A stretch of DNA of 16,419 nt from Treponema sp. GTDB taxonomy: Bacteria > Spirochaetota > Spirochaetia > Treponematales > Breznakiellaceae. Numbering within the stretch: position 1 is the stretch's first letter; each line of letters starts with the position of its first letter. The translations under genes and the position numbers were made by a program. Of the stretch, positions 4,864-12,393 are shown piece by piece. The notes under the pieces are model-generated. The model did no database searches. It had not been told where the DNA came from and was given only the letters and a program-made list of their open reading frames with translations. The stretch covers positions 1 to 16,419 of the forward strand of contig JAISRD010000170.1 of assembly GCA_031273835.1 (NCBI GenBank), written 5' to 3'.

Positions 4864-7470
4864 GTGGATGAACGAAATACCGCCAACGGGCGGGTCAAGG
4901 CCATGCTGGACGCCACGCCGCTGGCCTGCGTATTTTTGGATGAACGGGGCGGCGCCATTGACTGTAACGCTGCGGCCCCCCGGCTTTTTGAGGTAAACGA
5001 TCCGGGGCTGTTTCTGGAACGGTACTACGACTATATGCCCGAATACCAGCCCGACGGCCTGCACAGCCTTACGGAAAAACGCCGCCGCATCCAGGAGGCC
5101 CTCAAGACGGGTTACGGCCGTTCCCAGTGGATGCACCGTACCGCCCTGGGGGAAGAATTGCCCGCCGAGGTAACCCTGGTCAGGGTTGAATGGAACGGTA
5201 TATTCTGCATCGCCACCTATATCCGCGATCTGCGGAGCATCTATCAAAAAGAAAGGGAAGTGATAGAGGCGGAGGCGGCCCTTTCCCGGAAAAAAGATCA
5301 CCTGGACATCGTGGCGGGGATCTCAAAATTTACCTACTGGGAATGGAATGTGGAAAGCGACAGGCTGGTTTTCAGCTATCACTTTAAGGACGAATTCGGC
5401 TATTCCCCCGAAGAAATCAACACCGTGGGCTTCCGCGATCAGGCCATAAAAACTCTCCCCTCCAAGTGGATCGACATCATTCATCCCGGCGATCTCCGCC
5501 GTATCCTGCGGGACCTGGAACGGTACCTGAGCGGCAGGGAGGATTATTTCCGTTCAGAAGTCCGGGTCCGTCATAAGAACGGGAAATACCTGTGGGCCAT
5601 CAGCTACGGACGGTCCACGGACTGGAAGAACGGCAGGCCCGCTCTCATTATAGGGGGCCTCTTTAATATTGACGACATCAGGCGGACCGAAAGCGCCAAT
5701 ACCGCCAAAAGCCGGTTCCTCGCGGCCATGAGCCATGAGATCCGCACGCCCATGAATACCATCATAGGCATGAGCGATCTTATCCGCACGGATAATCTGG
5801 ATGAGGGGCAGAAAGAATTTTTCAATAATATAAAAAAGATGTCCAAGGCCCTTTTGCAGATCATCAACGATATCCTCGACCTTTCAAAGGTTGAAAGCGG
5901 CAAAATGGAACTGGTTCCGGTTCACTTTGATCTGCGGGATATGTACGACAATATCGTTTCCATGAACCGTTTTATGGCGGAGGGGAAGGGCCTGGAATTC
6001 CGCAGCAGCTTTGATACCCCGGCGCGGATTGTCTACGGCGACGATATACGCATACGGCAGGTCCTTACCAATATGCTCAGCAACGCGATAAAGTACACCC
6101 GGCGGGGCTTTGTGGATTTCCGGGTAAAGCCCGCCGAGGCGGAGGGAAAAACCTTTACGGCCTTTATCGTAACGGATACCGGCATCGGCATCAAAGAAGA
6201 AAATTTATCCAAACTCTTCGAGGAATTTGAACGGCTCGATCCTGATAAAAACCGGGGCATCATCGGGACGGGGCTGGGCCTTTCAATTACCAAGCGCCTT
6301 GTAAAGATGATGGGCGGCCGTATTGACGTGGAAAGCGAATACGGCAAAGGATCGGTGTTCACCGTGCTGCTGCCCCTCCCCTCAGGAGATCCGGAAAAGG
6401 TGGAAAAAACGGCGATAACGGACGGCGTGGTTACCGACGGCAGCGTGAATGTCCTGGTGGTCGATGACAACGACATCAACCTTAAGGTGGCCCTTGCCTA
6501 CCTCGAAAAATACAATATCCGGGGGGATACCGCCGGAAGCGGAAAAGAGGCCCTGGAGAAAATCAGGAAAAAACAGTACCACCTTATTTTTATGGATCAC
6601 ATGATGTTCGAAATGGACGGCATTGAAACCACCGCCCGGATACGCGCGGCGGATAATGAATGGTACCGGACCTGTCCCATTATCGCCCTTTCCGCCAACG
6701 CCGTGCCGGGGTCCCGGAGGCTCTTTCTGGACGGGGGTATGGATGATTTTCTGTCCAAGCCCATAGATCCGGGGGCGTTTAATACGATACTGGTCAAATG
6801 GCTGCCCAAGGATAAAATAATACGGAAGACCGCGCCGGCCGGAAACGCCGGGCCTGCGGCGGAGAAAACCCTTGACCGTTCCCTGGGGCTTTCCTATGCG
6901 CTGAACGATGAAAAACTGTACCGGCAGCTTTTAAGCGATTTCGCGGCAGACCACGGAGAGGACCCGGTGAAGATCAGGTCCGCCCTGGACGCGGGGGACC
7001 GTAAAACGGCGCACAGGCTTGCCCATACCCTTAAAAGCACGGCCGGCCTGATCGGCGCCCAGGCCCTCCGTTCCGCCGCGCTGGCGCTGGAAAATGCCCT
7101 GGGCGGGGCCGCCGATATTCCCCTGGGGGACGAACTGGAGCGGCTGAAAAGGGAGTGCGGCGCTGCGCTGGACGAGCTTGTCGGCGATGTCCGGCTTTCA
7201 AGGCGCGAAAAGACGGCCGTCCTGTCCCCCGCGGAGCGTCCGGAAACGGGGAAACTGGATAAAGACAGGGCCCTTGCCCTTATCGCGAAACTGGCGGGGC
7301 TGCTTAAATCCGGCAGCGCCGCCAGCCTTGATATGGTAGAAGAAATACGGGAAGCCCTGTCCCCGGCGGGGGAGGAATGTGAGAAACTGATCGGCAGGAT
7401 TGAGGATTTCGATTTTGCCGAAGGGGCGGAAATACTGGACCGGATCAGGGATACGATCGCCGGCCCTTAG
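4864..7470 (+). CDS. Soluble hybrid histidine kinase: PAS-PAS-HisKA-HATPase-REC-HPt
   Basis: This 868-residue sensor kinase (counted from GTG 4864) has no membrane segment, so it probably senses a cytosolic signal. In order: a PAS domain (about 13-115, LDATPLACVFLDERGGAIDC), a short helical linker, a PAS_3-type domain (about 150-275, WIDIIHPGDLRRI), HisKA with the phospho-acceptor His 291 in AMSHEIRTPMN, and HATPase_c with an N-box at Asn403/Asn407, DTGIGI at about 438 and GTGLGL at about 468. A receiver follows with Asp534/Asp535, phospho-acceptor Asp578 in FMDHMM and Lys632. An HPt domain has His721 in AHTLKSTAG, and a helical tail of about 90 residues ends the protein. All phosphorelay residues are intact. 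GTG 4864 is chosen because GGAG (4851-4854) lies 9 nt upstream. An in-frame TTG at 4834 overlapping proB is the alternative. It starts within 20 bp of proB, so it is probably co-transcribed with proAB. Confidence 0.93.
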   Translation: MDERNTANGRVKAMLDATPLACVFLDERGGAIDCNAAAPRLFEVNDPGLFLERYYDYMPEYQPDGLHSLTEKRRRIQEALKTGYGRSQWMHRTALGEELPAEVTLVRVEWNGIFCIATYIRDLRSIYQKEREVIEAEAALSRKKDHLDIVAGISKFTYWEWNVESDRLVFSYHFKDEFGYSPEEINTVGFRDQAIKTLPSKWIDIIHPGDLRRILRDLERYLSGREDYFRSEVRVRHKNGKYLWAISYGRSTDWKNGRPALIIGGLFNIDDIRRTESANTAKSRFLAAMSHEIRTPMNTIIGMSDLIRTDNLDEGQKEFFNNIKKMSKALLQIINDILDLSKVESGKMELVPVHFDLRDMYDNIVSMNRFMAEGKGLEFRSSFDTPARIVYGDDIRIRQVLTNMLSNAIKYTRRGFVDFRVKPAEAEGKTFTAFIVTDTGIGIKEENLSKLFEEFERLDPDKNRGIIGTGLGLSITKRLVKMMGGRIDVESEYGKGSVFTVLLPLPSGDPEKVEKTAITDGVVTDGSVNVLVVDDNDINLKVALAYLEKYNIRGDTAGSGKEALEKIRKKQYHLIFMDHMMFEMDGIETTARIRAADNEWYRTCPIIALSANAVPGSRRLFLDGGMDDFLSKPIDPGAFNTILVKWLPKDKIIRKTAPAGNAGPAAEKTLDRSLGLSYALNDEKLYRQLLSDFAADHGEDPVKIRSALDAGDRKTAHRLAHTLKSTAGLIGAQALRSAALALENALGGAADIPLGDELERLKRECGAALDELVGDVRLSRREKTAVLSPAERPETGKLDKDRALALIAKLAGLLKSGSAASLDMVEEIREALSPAGEECEKLIGRIEDFDFAEGAEILDRIRDTIAGP

Positions 7471-7499
7471 TACGTATTCCCACTTTGTAAAAGGCGGGT

Positions 7500-7505
7500 T
7501 ATAAT
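7500..7505 (+). promoter_or_regulatory. -10 box before the REC-GGDEF gene
   Basis: A consensus TATAAT at 7500-7505 lies in the 52-bp gap after the kinase gene, 17 nt before the ATG at 7523. No convincing -35 hexamer is seen 16-18 bp upstream. Transcription from it would give a leader of about 11 nt containing AAAGGG (7511-7516), which may serve as the ribosome binding site. The gene may therefore have its own promoter in addition to read-through. Confidence 0.4.
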
Positions 7506-7522
7506 GATAGAAAGGGAAATTC

Positions 7523-8452
7523 ATGAAAACCGATTCTAAGTTTACGATTCTTATAGTCGATGACGAAAAGGCCAATCTGACGGTGTTGAATCGAATTTTA
7601 TACGGCGAATATGAGATCGTCATGGCGAAAAACGGGGAACTCGCCCTTTCCCTGGCCATGGAGGGAAAGCCGGATCTTATCCTGCTGGATATCATGCTGC
7701 CCGACATCAACGGTTTTGACGTTCTGACAAGGCTTAAGGGGGAGCCGGAGACCAAAAAAATCCCCGTTATCTGTATTACCGGCCTTGACAGTGAATACGA
7801 TGAGGAAAAGGGCTTTCTCCTCGGAGCGGTGGACTATATCAAAAAGCCCTTCAAAAGCGCGATTGTTAAGGCCCGGGTTCATAACCATGCGGAAATCGTG
7901 CGTCAGATGCGTATCATCGAAAAATACAGCCTTACCGATCCCCTGACGGACCTTTCAAACAGGAGGAATTTTAACGACCGGCTGGATACGGAATGGCGCA
8001 GGGCCGTCAGGGAACATGTGCCGCTTTCCTTCCTGATGATGGACCTGGACAAATTCAAAAGTTATAACGACGCCTATGGGCATCCCCAGGGGGACATCCT
8101 GCTTAAGGCCGCCGCCGGGGTTTTTATGACCATGGCAAGGCGTCCCGCGGACCTTCCCGCCAGGCTGGGGGGCGAAGAATTCGGCGTCCTCATGCCCGAA
8201 ACGGGCGCCGAAGGGGCCCTTATGGTTGCCGAGCATATACGGGCCGGCATAGAAGCCCTGCGTGTACCCACGGCGGACGGTGAAGTAACCACCGCGACAA
8301 TCAGCATAGGGGTGGTTTCGGCCGTACCCGGAAAAACCGATTCCATTGAAGACTTTATTTCCCGGGCGGATGAAAACCTCTACGCCGCGAAAACAGCGGG
8401 GCGGAACAGGGTTTACGCCGGTATCCCCGCGGACCCAAAGGATTCCCAATAG
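7523..8452 (+). CDS. Response regulator with GGDEF domain (diguanylate cyclase)
   Basis: This 309-residue soluble protein joins a receiver (about residues 7-125) to a GGDEF domain (about 135-300). The receiver has Asp13/Asp14, phospho-acceptor Asp56 in LILLDIMLP and a Lys-Lys-Pro-Phe end motif. The GGDEF domain has the catalytic signature GGEEF at residues 216-220, the metal- and substrate-binding segment MMDLDKFKSYNDAYGH, and an inhibitory I-site RPAD at 207-210, so an active and product-inhibited cyclase is expected. Such enzymes make cyclic di-GMP from two GTP, and phosphorylation of the receiver usually promotes activity. The adjacent hybrid kinase with HPt is an obvious candidate phosphodonor, but that pairing is inferred. 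There is no transmembrane segment. It could share a transcript with the kinase or use the TATAAT at 7500. Confidence 0.95.
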   Translation: MKTDSKFTILIVDDEKANLTVLNRILYGEYEIVMAKNGELALSLAMEGKPDLILLDIMLPDINGFDVLTRLKGEPETKKIPVICITGLDSEYDEEKGFLLGAVDYIKKPFKSAIVKARVHNHAEIVRQMRIIEKYSLTDPLTDLSNRRNFNDRLDTEWRRAVREHVPLSFLMMDLDKFKSYNDAYGHPQGDILLKAAAGVFMTMARRPADLPARLGGEEFGVLMPETGAEGALMVAEHIRAGIEALRVPTADGEVTTATISIGVVSAVPGKTDSIEDFISRADENLYAAKTAGRNRVYAGIPADPKDSQ

Positions 8453-8454
8453 CC

Positions 8455-8484
8455 CCGGGATTCCCCGGAAACTTTGAGTTTTTT
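8455..8484 (+). terminator. Possible intrinsic terminator after the GGDEF gene
   Basis: CCGGG (8455-8459) pairs with CCCGG (8464-8468) around ATTC. Next to it AAACT (8469-8473) pairs with AGTTT (8477-8481), which runs into a T tract ending at 8484. The stems are short, but the position, 3 bp after the stop codon and before a new promoter, fits transcription ending here. Confidence 0.35.
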
Positions 8485-8492
8485 GCGGGCGC

Positions 8493-8522
8493 TTTACTTA
8501 TTTCCCCCTTTTTTGTTATACT
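8493..8522 (+). promoter_or_regulatory. Promoter abutting the 8529 start codon (leaderless type)
   Basis: TTTACT (8493-8498) and TATACT (8517-8522) are 18 bp apart. The -10 ends 6 nt before the ATG at 8529, so RNA would start at or very near the A of ATG. No Shine-Dalgarno sequence is present. TTATACT and its 13-nt distance to the ATG are identical to those before proA. Confidence 0.6.
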
Positions 8523-8528
8523 AGTGGT

Positions 8529-9227
8529 ATGTATTACGGAATTGACTCCAGCTATATAATTTTTGTGGTTCCCGCCCTGATACTTTCCCTTTGGGCGCAG
8601 TTCAAGGTTAAATCAACCTTTTCCAGGTATTCCCAGATTATGTGCAGCCGTAATATAACCGGCGCCGGGGCCGCCAAGCTGCTGATGGACGCCAACAGCA
8701 TCAGCGATGTGGCGATTGAAAGTACCGGCGGTTCCCTGACCGATCACTACGATCCGGGCGGCCATGTACTCAGGCTTTCCCAGCCCGTATACGGCCAGCG
8801 TTCCATCGCGGCGGTGGGGGTGGCCGCCCATGAGACGGGCCACGCCATTCAGCATGCCCAGGGCTACGGCCCCCTCTTTCTCAGGAGTTCCCTGGTGCCC
8901 GCGGCGAATATAGGTTCCACCATCGGCCCCTGGCTTGCCATTGCGGGGCTCTTTCTCGGCTCAAGCGGAATCGGGGGGATACTCTTCAACCTGGGGATCA
9001 TACTTTTCGGCGCGGCGGTTTTGTTTTACCTGATTACCCTGCCGGTGGAATTTAACGCTTCTTCCCGGGCCCTGGTGATGCTGCAACAGAACCAGGTTTT
9101 GACCGACGAGGAATTGGCGGGGGTAAAAAAGGTGCTTTCCGCCGCAGCCATGACCTATGTGGCCTCCGCCCTGACCGCCGTGATGAGTCTGGTCCGGCTT
9201 TTGTTTCTTGCAAGACGCCGCCGCTGA
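8529..9227 (+). CDS. YugP-family membrane zinc metallopeptidase
   Basis: This 232-residue protein has a zincin signature HETGH (His101, Glu102, His105) inside GVAAHETGHAIQHAQGY, followed later by VEFNASSRAL, whose Glu is the likely third zinc ligand. That combination, with an N-terminal membrane anchor (about residues 8-24, IIFVVPALILSLWAQF), hydrophobic segments after the active site (about 130-180) and a C-terminal hydrophobic helix ending in ARRRR, is typical of YugP-type neutral zinc metallopeptidases. Their physiological substrates are not known to me. The gene has its own promoter with a -10 box 6 nt from the ATG and appears monocistronic. A 103-bp gap with its own candidate promoter separates it from the rnf operon. 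Confidence 0.93.
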   Translation: MYYGIDSSYIIFVVPALILSLWAQFKVKSTFSRYSQIMCSRNITGAGAAKLLMDANSISDVAIESTGGSLTDHYDPGGHVLRLSQPVYGQRSIAAVGVAAHETGHAIQHAQGYGPLFLRSSLVPAANIGSTIGPWLAIAGLFLGSSGIGGILFNLGIILFGAAVLFYLITLPVEFNASSRALVMLQQNQVLTDEELAGVKKVLSAAAMTYVASALTAVMSLVRLLFLARRRR

Positions 9228-9236
9228 TCATAAACT
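9208..9236 (+). promoter_or_regulatory. Candidate promoter of the rnf operon
   Basis: TTGCAA (9208-9213) and TAAACT (9231-9236) have a 17-bp spacer, each matching the consensus at four of six positions. It would give a leader of roughly 85-90 nt before rnfC. The -35 lies in the last codons of the preceding gene. An overlapping TATAAA at 9236-9241 is an alternative -10. The leader contains short repeats (ATCCGG twice, CGAAGG twice) but no riboswitch I recognise. Confidence 0.35.
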
Positions 9237-9330
9237 ATAAAATGTGAAGAAGGATCCGGTTATATCCGGCAAGGCCTCGAAGGAACACGAAGGTTTTTGG
9301 ACTGTTCTTTAGTTAAAGGAGTAGCCTTTC

Positions 9331-10728
9331 ATGGCTGTCAGCACTTTCAAACGGGGACTTAAACTGCCTACCCGTAAACACGCCACCGAGGGGAAGCCGG
9401 TTGAATTAGTTCCCTTTCCCAGACAGGCGGTTATTCCCGTTAACCAGCATTTCGGGGCCCCCAATAAGGCGCTGGTAAATGTGGGGGACCATGTCAGGCG
9501 GGGTCAGAAAATAGCCGCGGGAGCCGTTCCCGGCCCCATGACGGTGCCCGTTCACGCGTCCATTTCCGGGACGGTCAAAAAAATCGAACCCAGAACCCAG
9601 TCGAACAACACCGACGGTCTCTGTATTATCCTCGAGGCGGAGGAGGGTTCCGATCCCGCCGCCGGTACGGAATTTATGCCCCCCCTGGACCCCTTTAGCT
9701 GTACCAAAGAAGACGCCCTGGACAGGATACGCGAAGCGGGTATTACCGGCATGGGGGGGGCGGCCTTTCCCGCCCATGTTAAGCTTAACCCCGCCAAGGC
9801 GGTGGATCTCCTCATCGCCGACGGCGCCGAATGTGAGCCCTATCTTACCACCGACGAGGCGGTGATGACCGAAAAGCCCCATCTTTTGGTACAGGGCCTT
9901 GCCATTGTCATGAAGATCACCGGAATCAAGCGGGCCATAATCGGTATGGAAGATAACAAGGCCCCCCTTATCCCCATGCTGGAACGGGAAATCAGGCTGA
10001 ACGGCTATGTACAGTCCCAGGGCCTTGAGGCGGGTATGGGCCTTTGCAGAACCCGTTATCCTCAGGGGGGCGAAAAACTCCTTATCAAGGCCCTGACGGG
10101 CCGGGAAGTTCCCTCCGGGGGGCTTCCCATGGACTGCGGCTGTATCGTGCAGAACGTGGGGACCCTCGTGGCCATTGCGGAGGCCTTCTCCCTGGGGAAG
10201 CCCCTCATAGACAGGGATCTGACGGTCGCAGGCGGGGCCTGCAGGACGCCGAAAAATATCCGGGCCCCCATCGGTACCCTTATTACGGAGCTCCCCAGGG
10301 AATTTATGGATATTGATTATGATCATCTGCGCAAGGTAATCTTCGGCGGCCCCATGATGGGAAACGCCGTGCCGAATCCCGCCGTGCCCATACAAAAAAA
10401 TACTTCCGGCATTGTTTTAATGACCGCCTCGGAAACCCTGGCGGACGCCGAGGGGAGCTGTATACGCTGCGGCCGCTGTATCAGGAACTGTTCCTGCAGG
10501 CTTTCGCCGGTGATCATGAACAACGCCCTGGAGGCGGGGGACATGGACGAGGCGGTACGGGCGGGCTTGATGGATTGTTTTGAATGCGGCGCTTGTACCT
10601 ATGTATGTCCCGCCCGGATAAAACTGGTGCAGCGTTTCAGGGTCGGCAAACTGCGGCTGCGGGCCATGAAGTCCCTGTCCCAGCAGCAGGCCAAGGCCGC
10701 CGTGAACGCCGTAAAAGAGGGAAACTAG
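9331..10728 (+). CDS. rnfC: Rnf electron transport complex subunit C (RnfC)
   Basis: This 465-residue cytoplasmic-face subunit carries the NADH/FMN site and ferredoxin-type clusters of the Rnf complex. The N-terminus (FKRGLKLP ... VPVHASISGTVKKIE) is the barrel-sandwich domain of RnfC. The nucleotide/flavin signature GMGGAAFPAHVKL starts at about residue 140. The first cluster motif is Cys377-x2-Cys380-x2-Cys383-x3-Cys387 and the second is Cys416-x2-Cys419-x2-Cys422-x3-Cys426-Pro. The first lacks the usual Pro after the fourth Cys and reads NCSC, with an extra Cys389. It lacks the long repetitive C-terminal extension of E. coli RsxC and matches the short clostridial type. The ribosome binding site AAAGGAG (9315-9321) is 9 nt from the ATG. 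It is the first gene of rnfCDGEAB, and rnfD starts 1 bp after its stop. Confidence 0.96.
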   Translation: MAVSTFKRGLKLPTRKHATEGKPVELVPFPRQAVIPVNQHFGAPNKALVNVGDHVRRGQKIAAGAVPGPMTVPVHASISGTVKKIEPRTQSNNTDGLCIILEAEEGSDPAAGTEFMPPLDPFSCTKEDALDRIREAGITGMGGAAFPAHVKLNPAKAVDLLIADGAECEPYLTTDEAVMTEKPHLLVQGLAIVMKITGIKRAIIGMEDNKAPLIPMLEREIRLNGYVQSQGLEAGMGLCRTRYPQGGEKLLIKALTGREVPSGGLPMDCGCIVQNVGTLVAIAEAFSLGKPLIDRDLTVAGGACRTPKNIRAPIGTLITELPREFMDIDYDHLRKVIFGGPMMGNAVPNPAVPIQKNTSGIVLMTASETLADAEGSCIRCGRCIRNCSCRLSPVIMNNALEAGDMDEAVRAGLMDCFECGACTYVCPARIKLVQRFRVGKLRLRAMKSLSQQQAKAAVNAVKEGN

Positions 10729-10729
10729 C

Positions 10730-11794
10730 ATGGCCGAGGTATTTTTAGGTTCCAGCCCCCATATCGGAACGCCGGTACGCACCCCCCTGCTCATGGGGCA
10801 TGTGCTCATTGCCCTGACTCCCGTCTCAATTTGGGGGGTCGCAATCTACGGGTTCAAGGCCCTTCTGGTGATCCTCGTTTCCGTTGTTTCCGCTGCCGCT
10901 GGGGAGGCCCTGTTCCGCCGTATCATAGGCCGGGAAAACCGCAGCGGGGATCTCTCCGCCCCCCTTACGGGCCTGCTCCTCGCGCTGGTCCTGCCCCCCT
11001 CTACGCCGCTGTGGATGGCCGCCCTGGGGGCGGTTTTTGCCGTGGTGGCCGCCAAGGAATTTTTCGGCGGCCTGGGGGCCAATGTGTTTAACCCCGCCCT
11101 GTCCGGAAGGGCCTTCCTTCTGATGAGTTTTCCCGCGGCCATCACCACCTGGACCCTGCCAGGGGGCGTTTTGAGCGGACTCAGCGGGGCAAGCGTAGCG
11201 GACGCCGGGCCGGACGCAGGTTTGGAGGCGCTGACCGGGGCGACACCGCTGGGGATCATCAAAATGGGCGGCGCCGTTGCCGATGTGGGCAGGGAATTTA
11301 CCGCCTTCGGCCTTGCCCCGTCCCCCGCTTATTGGCAGACCATAAAAACCCTCTTTGTAGGGAACCACGGCGGAACCATAGGGGAAACTTCCGTCCTGCT
11401 TATCCTCGCGGGCTGTCTCTACCTGCTCATTGCCAGGGTGATTGACTGGCGGGCCCCCGTTACGATGATCGCCTCGGCCTTCGGCCTTTCGCTGATACTG
11501 TACCTGGTAGAGCCCGCTGCCGCGCCGGACCCCCTCTTCGCCGTACTCTCCGGGGGGCTGCTCTTCGGCGCGGTCTTTATGGCCACCGATTATACCACCG
11601 CCCCGTTAACCGCCAGGGGGAAACTCCTCTTCGGGGCCGGCGCGGGGATCATCACCGTGCTGATACGCCGCTGGGGGAATTATCCCGAAGGGACCAGCTA
11701 CGGCATACTGATCATGAACGCCGTTACCCCCTTCCTTAACAGGCTGCTCCAGAGAAAGTACGGCCATGGGCCCTCAAAAAAGGGGGCCGCGTGA
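10730..11794 (+). CDS. rnfD: Rnf complex membrane subunit D (RnfD)
   Basis: This 354-residue polytopic membrane protein belongs to the RnfD/NqrB family. Hydrophobic helices run through most of it, starting at about residue 20 (LMGHVLIALTPVSIWGVAIYG). The covalent FMN site is visible as LTGATPLG, with Thr172 as the expected flavinylated residue through a phosphoester bond. FGGLGANVFNPALSGRAFL and the C-terminal FMATDYTTAPLT with YGILIMNAVTPFLNR are typical of the family. RnfD passes electrons within the membrane part of the pump and takes part in ion translocation. AAGAGGG (10715-10721) is a good ribosome binding site for ATG 10730. The TGA stop (11792-11794) overlaps the rnfG GTG start. Confidence 0.96.
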   Translation: MAEVFLGSSPHIGTPVRTPLLMGHVLIALTPVSIWGVAIYGFKALLVILVSVVSAAAGEALFRRIIGRENRSGDLSAPLTGLLLALVLPPSTPLWMAALGAVFAVVAAKEFFGGLGANVFNPALSGRAFLLMSFPAAITTWTLPGGVLSGLSGASVADAGPDAGLEALTGATPLGIIKMGGAVADVGREFTAFGLAPSPAYWQTIKTLFVGNHGGTIGETSVLLILAGCLYLLIARVIDWRAPVTMIASAFGLSLILYLVEPAAAPDPLFAVLSGGLLFGAVFMATDYTTAPLTARGKLLFGAGAGIITVLIRRWGNYPEGTSYGILIMNAVTPFLNRLLQRKYGHGPSKKGAA

Positions 11795-12393
11795 AAGTAC
11801 GGGAAATATTCACCCTCGGAATAGTTCTGATGGTCTATTCCGTCGCGGCCTGTGTGGGCCTTGCCTTTGTTTATTCGGGAACGAAAGAAACCATCGCGCA
11901 GAGAACCCAGGCCGATTTGGAAGCGGCCCTGAAAGAACTCTTTCCCGGCGCCGACGACTTTGAGGAAATAAGCGGCGCCGCCGTCAGCCCCGATCCGGGG
12001 GTAAGTTTTGAAAAAGAATACGCCGTCAGACAGGGGGGGCGCCTTGTAGGCGCCGCCCTGCGGGCCCGTGGGGGGAGCTACGGCGGGCCCATCATCGTAC
12101 TGGTGGGGGTAAACGCCGGGGGAACCATCAGCAGGATCAAAATTATGGAACACACCGATACGCCGGGCCTGGGGGCCAACGCCGCTTCCGGCGACTACTT
12201 TATAGATCAGGATGGAACCACCACCTTTTACGGACAGTTTACCGGTAAGGCGGCGGCGGATCCCTTTGAGGTAAAAGACGATGTGGCCGCCCTTACCGCC
12301 GCTACCATCACAAGCCGGGCCGTCGCCAGGGTGGTAAAAGCTTCGGCGGACGCGGCCCTTGAGTGGCTCGGTAAAAACGGGGGAATACAGTGA
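11791..12393 (+). CDS. rnfG: Rnf complex FMN-binding subunit G (RnfG)
   Basis: This 200-residue protein has one N-terminal membrane helix (about residues 8-30, TLGIVLMVYSVAACVGLAFVY) and an extracytoplasmic FMN-binding domain. The flavinylation motif DDVAALTAATITS places FMN on Thr172. It fits the relaxed D-x3-4-(S/T)-(G/A)-A-T pattern, but has Thr-Ala where many family members have Ser-Gly. IMEHTDTPGLGANA is the usual family segment ahead of it. The GTG start at 11791 overlaps the rnfD stop as GTGA and is preceded by AGGGGG. The GTG that starts rnfE overlaps its own stop. The order D-G-E matches the rnfCDGEAB operons of clostridial acetogens. Covalent loading would need an ApbE-type flavin transferase, which is not in this window. 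Confidence 0.95.
   Translation: MKVREIFTLGIVLMVYSVAACVGLAFVYSGTKETIAQRTQADLEAALKELFPGADDFEEISGAAVSPDPGVSFEKEYAVRQGGRLVGAALRARGGSYGGPIIVLVGVNAGGTISRIKIMEHTDTPGLGANAASGDYFIDQDGTTTFYGQFTGKAAADPFEVKDDVAALTAATITSRAVARVVKASADAALEWLGKNGGIQ

Noticed and set aside
9406..10395. 329-residue open frame on the minus strand opposite rnfC
   Set aside because: It is a mirror of rnfC codon bias with no recognisable domain or ribosome binding site.
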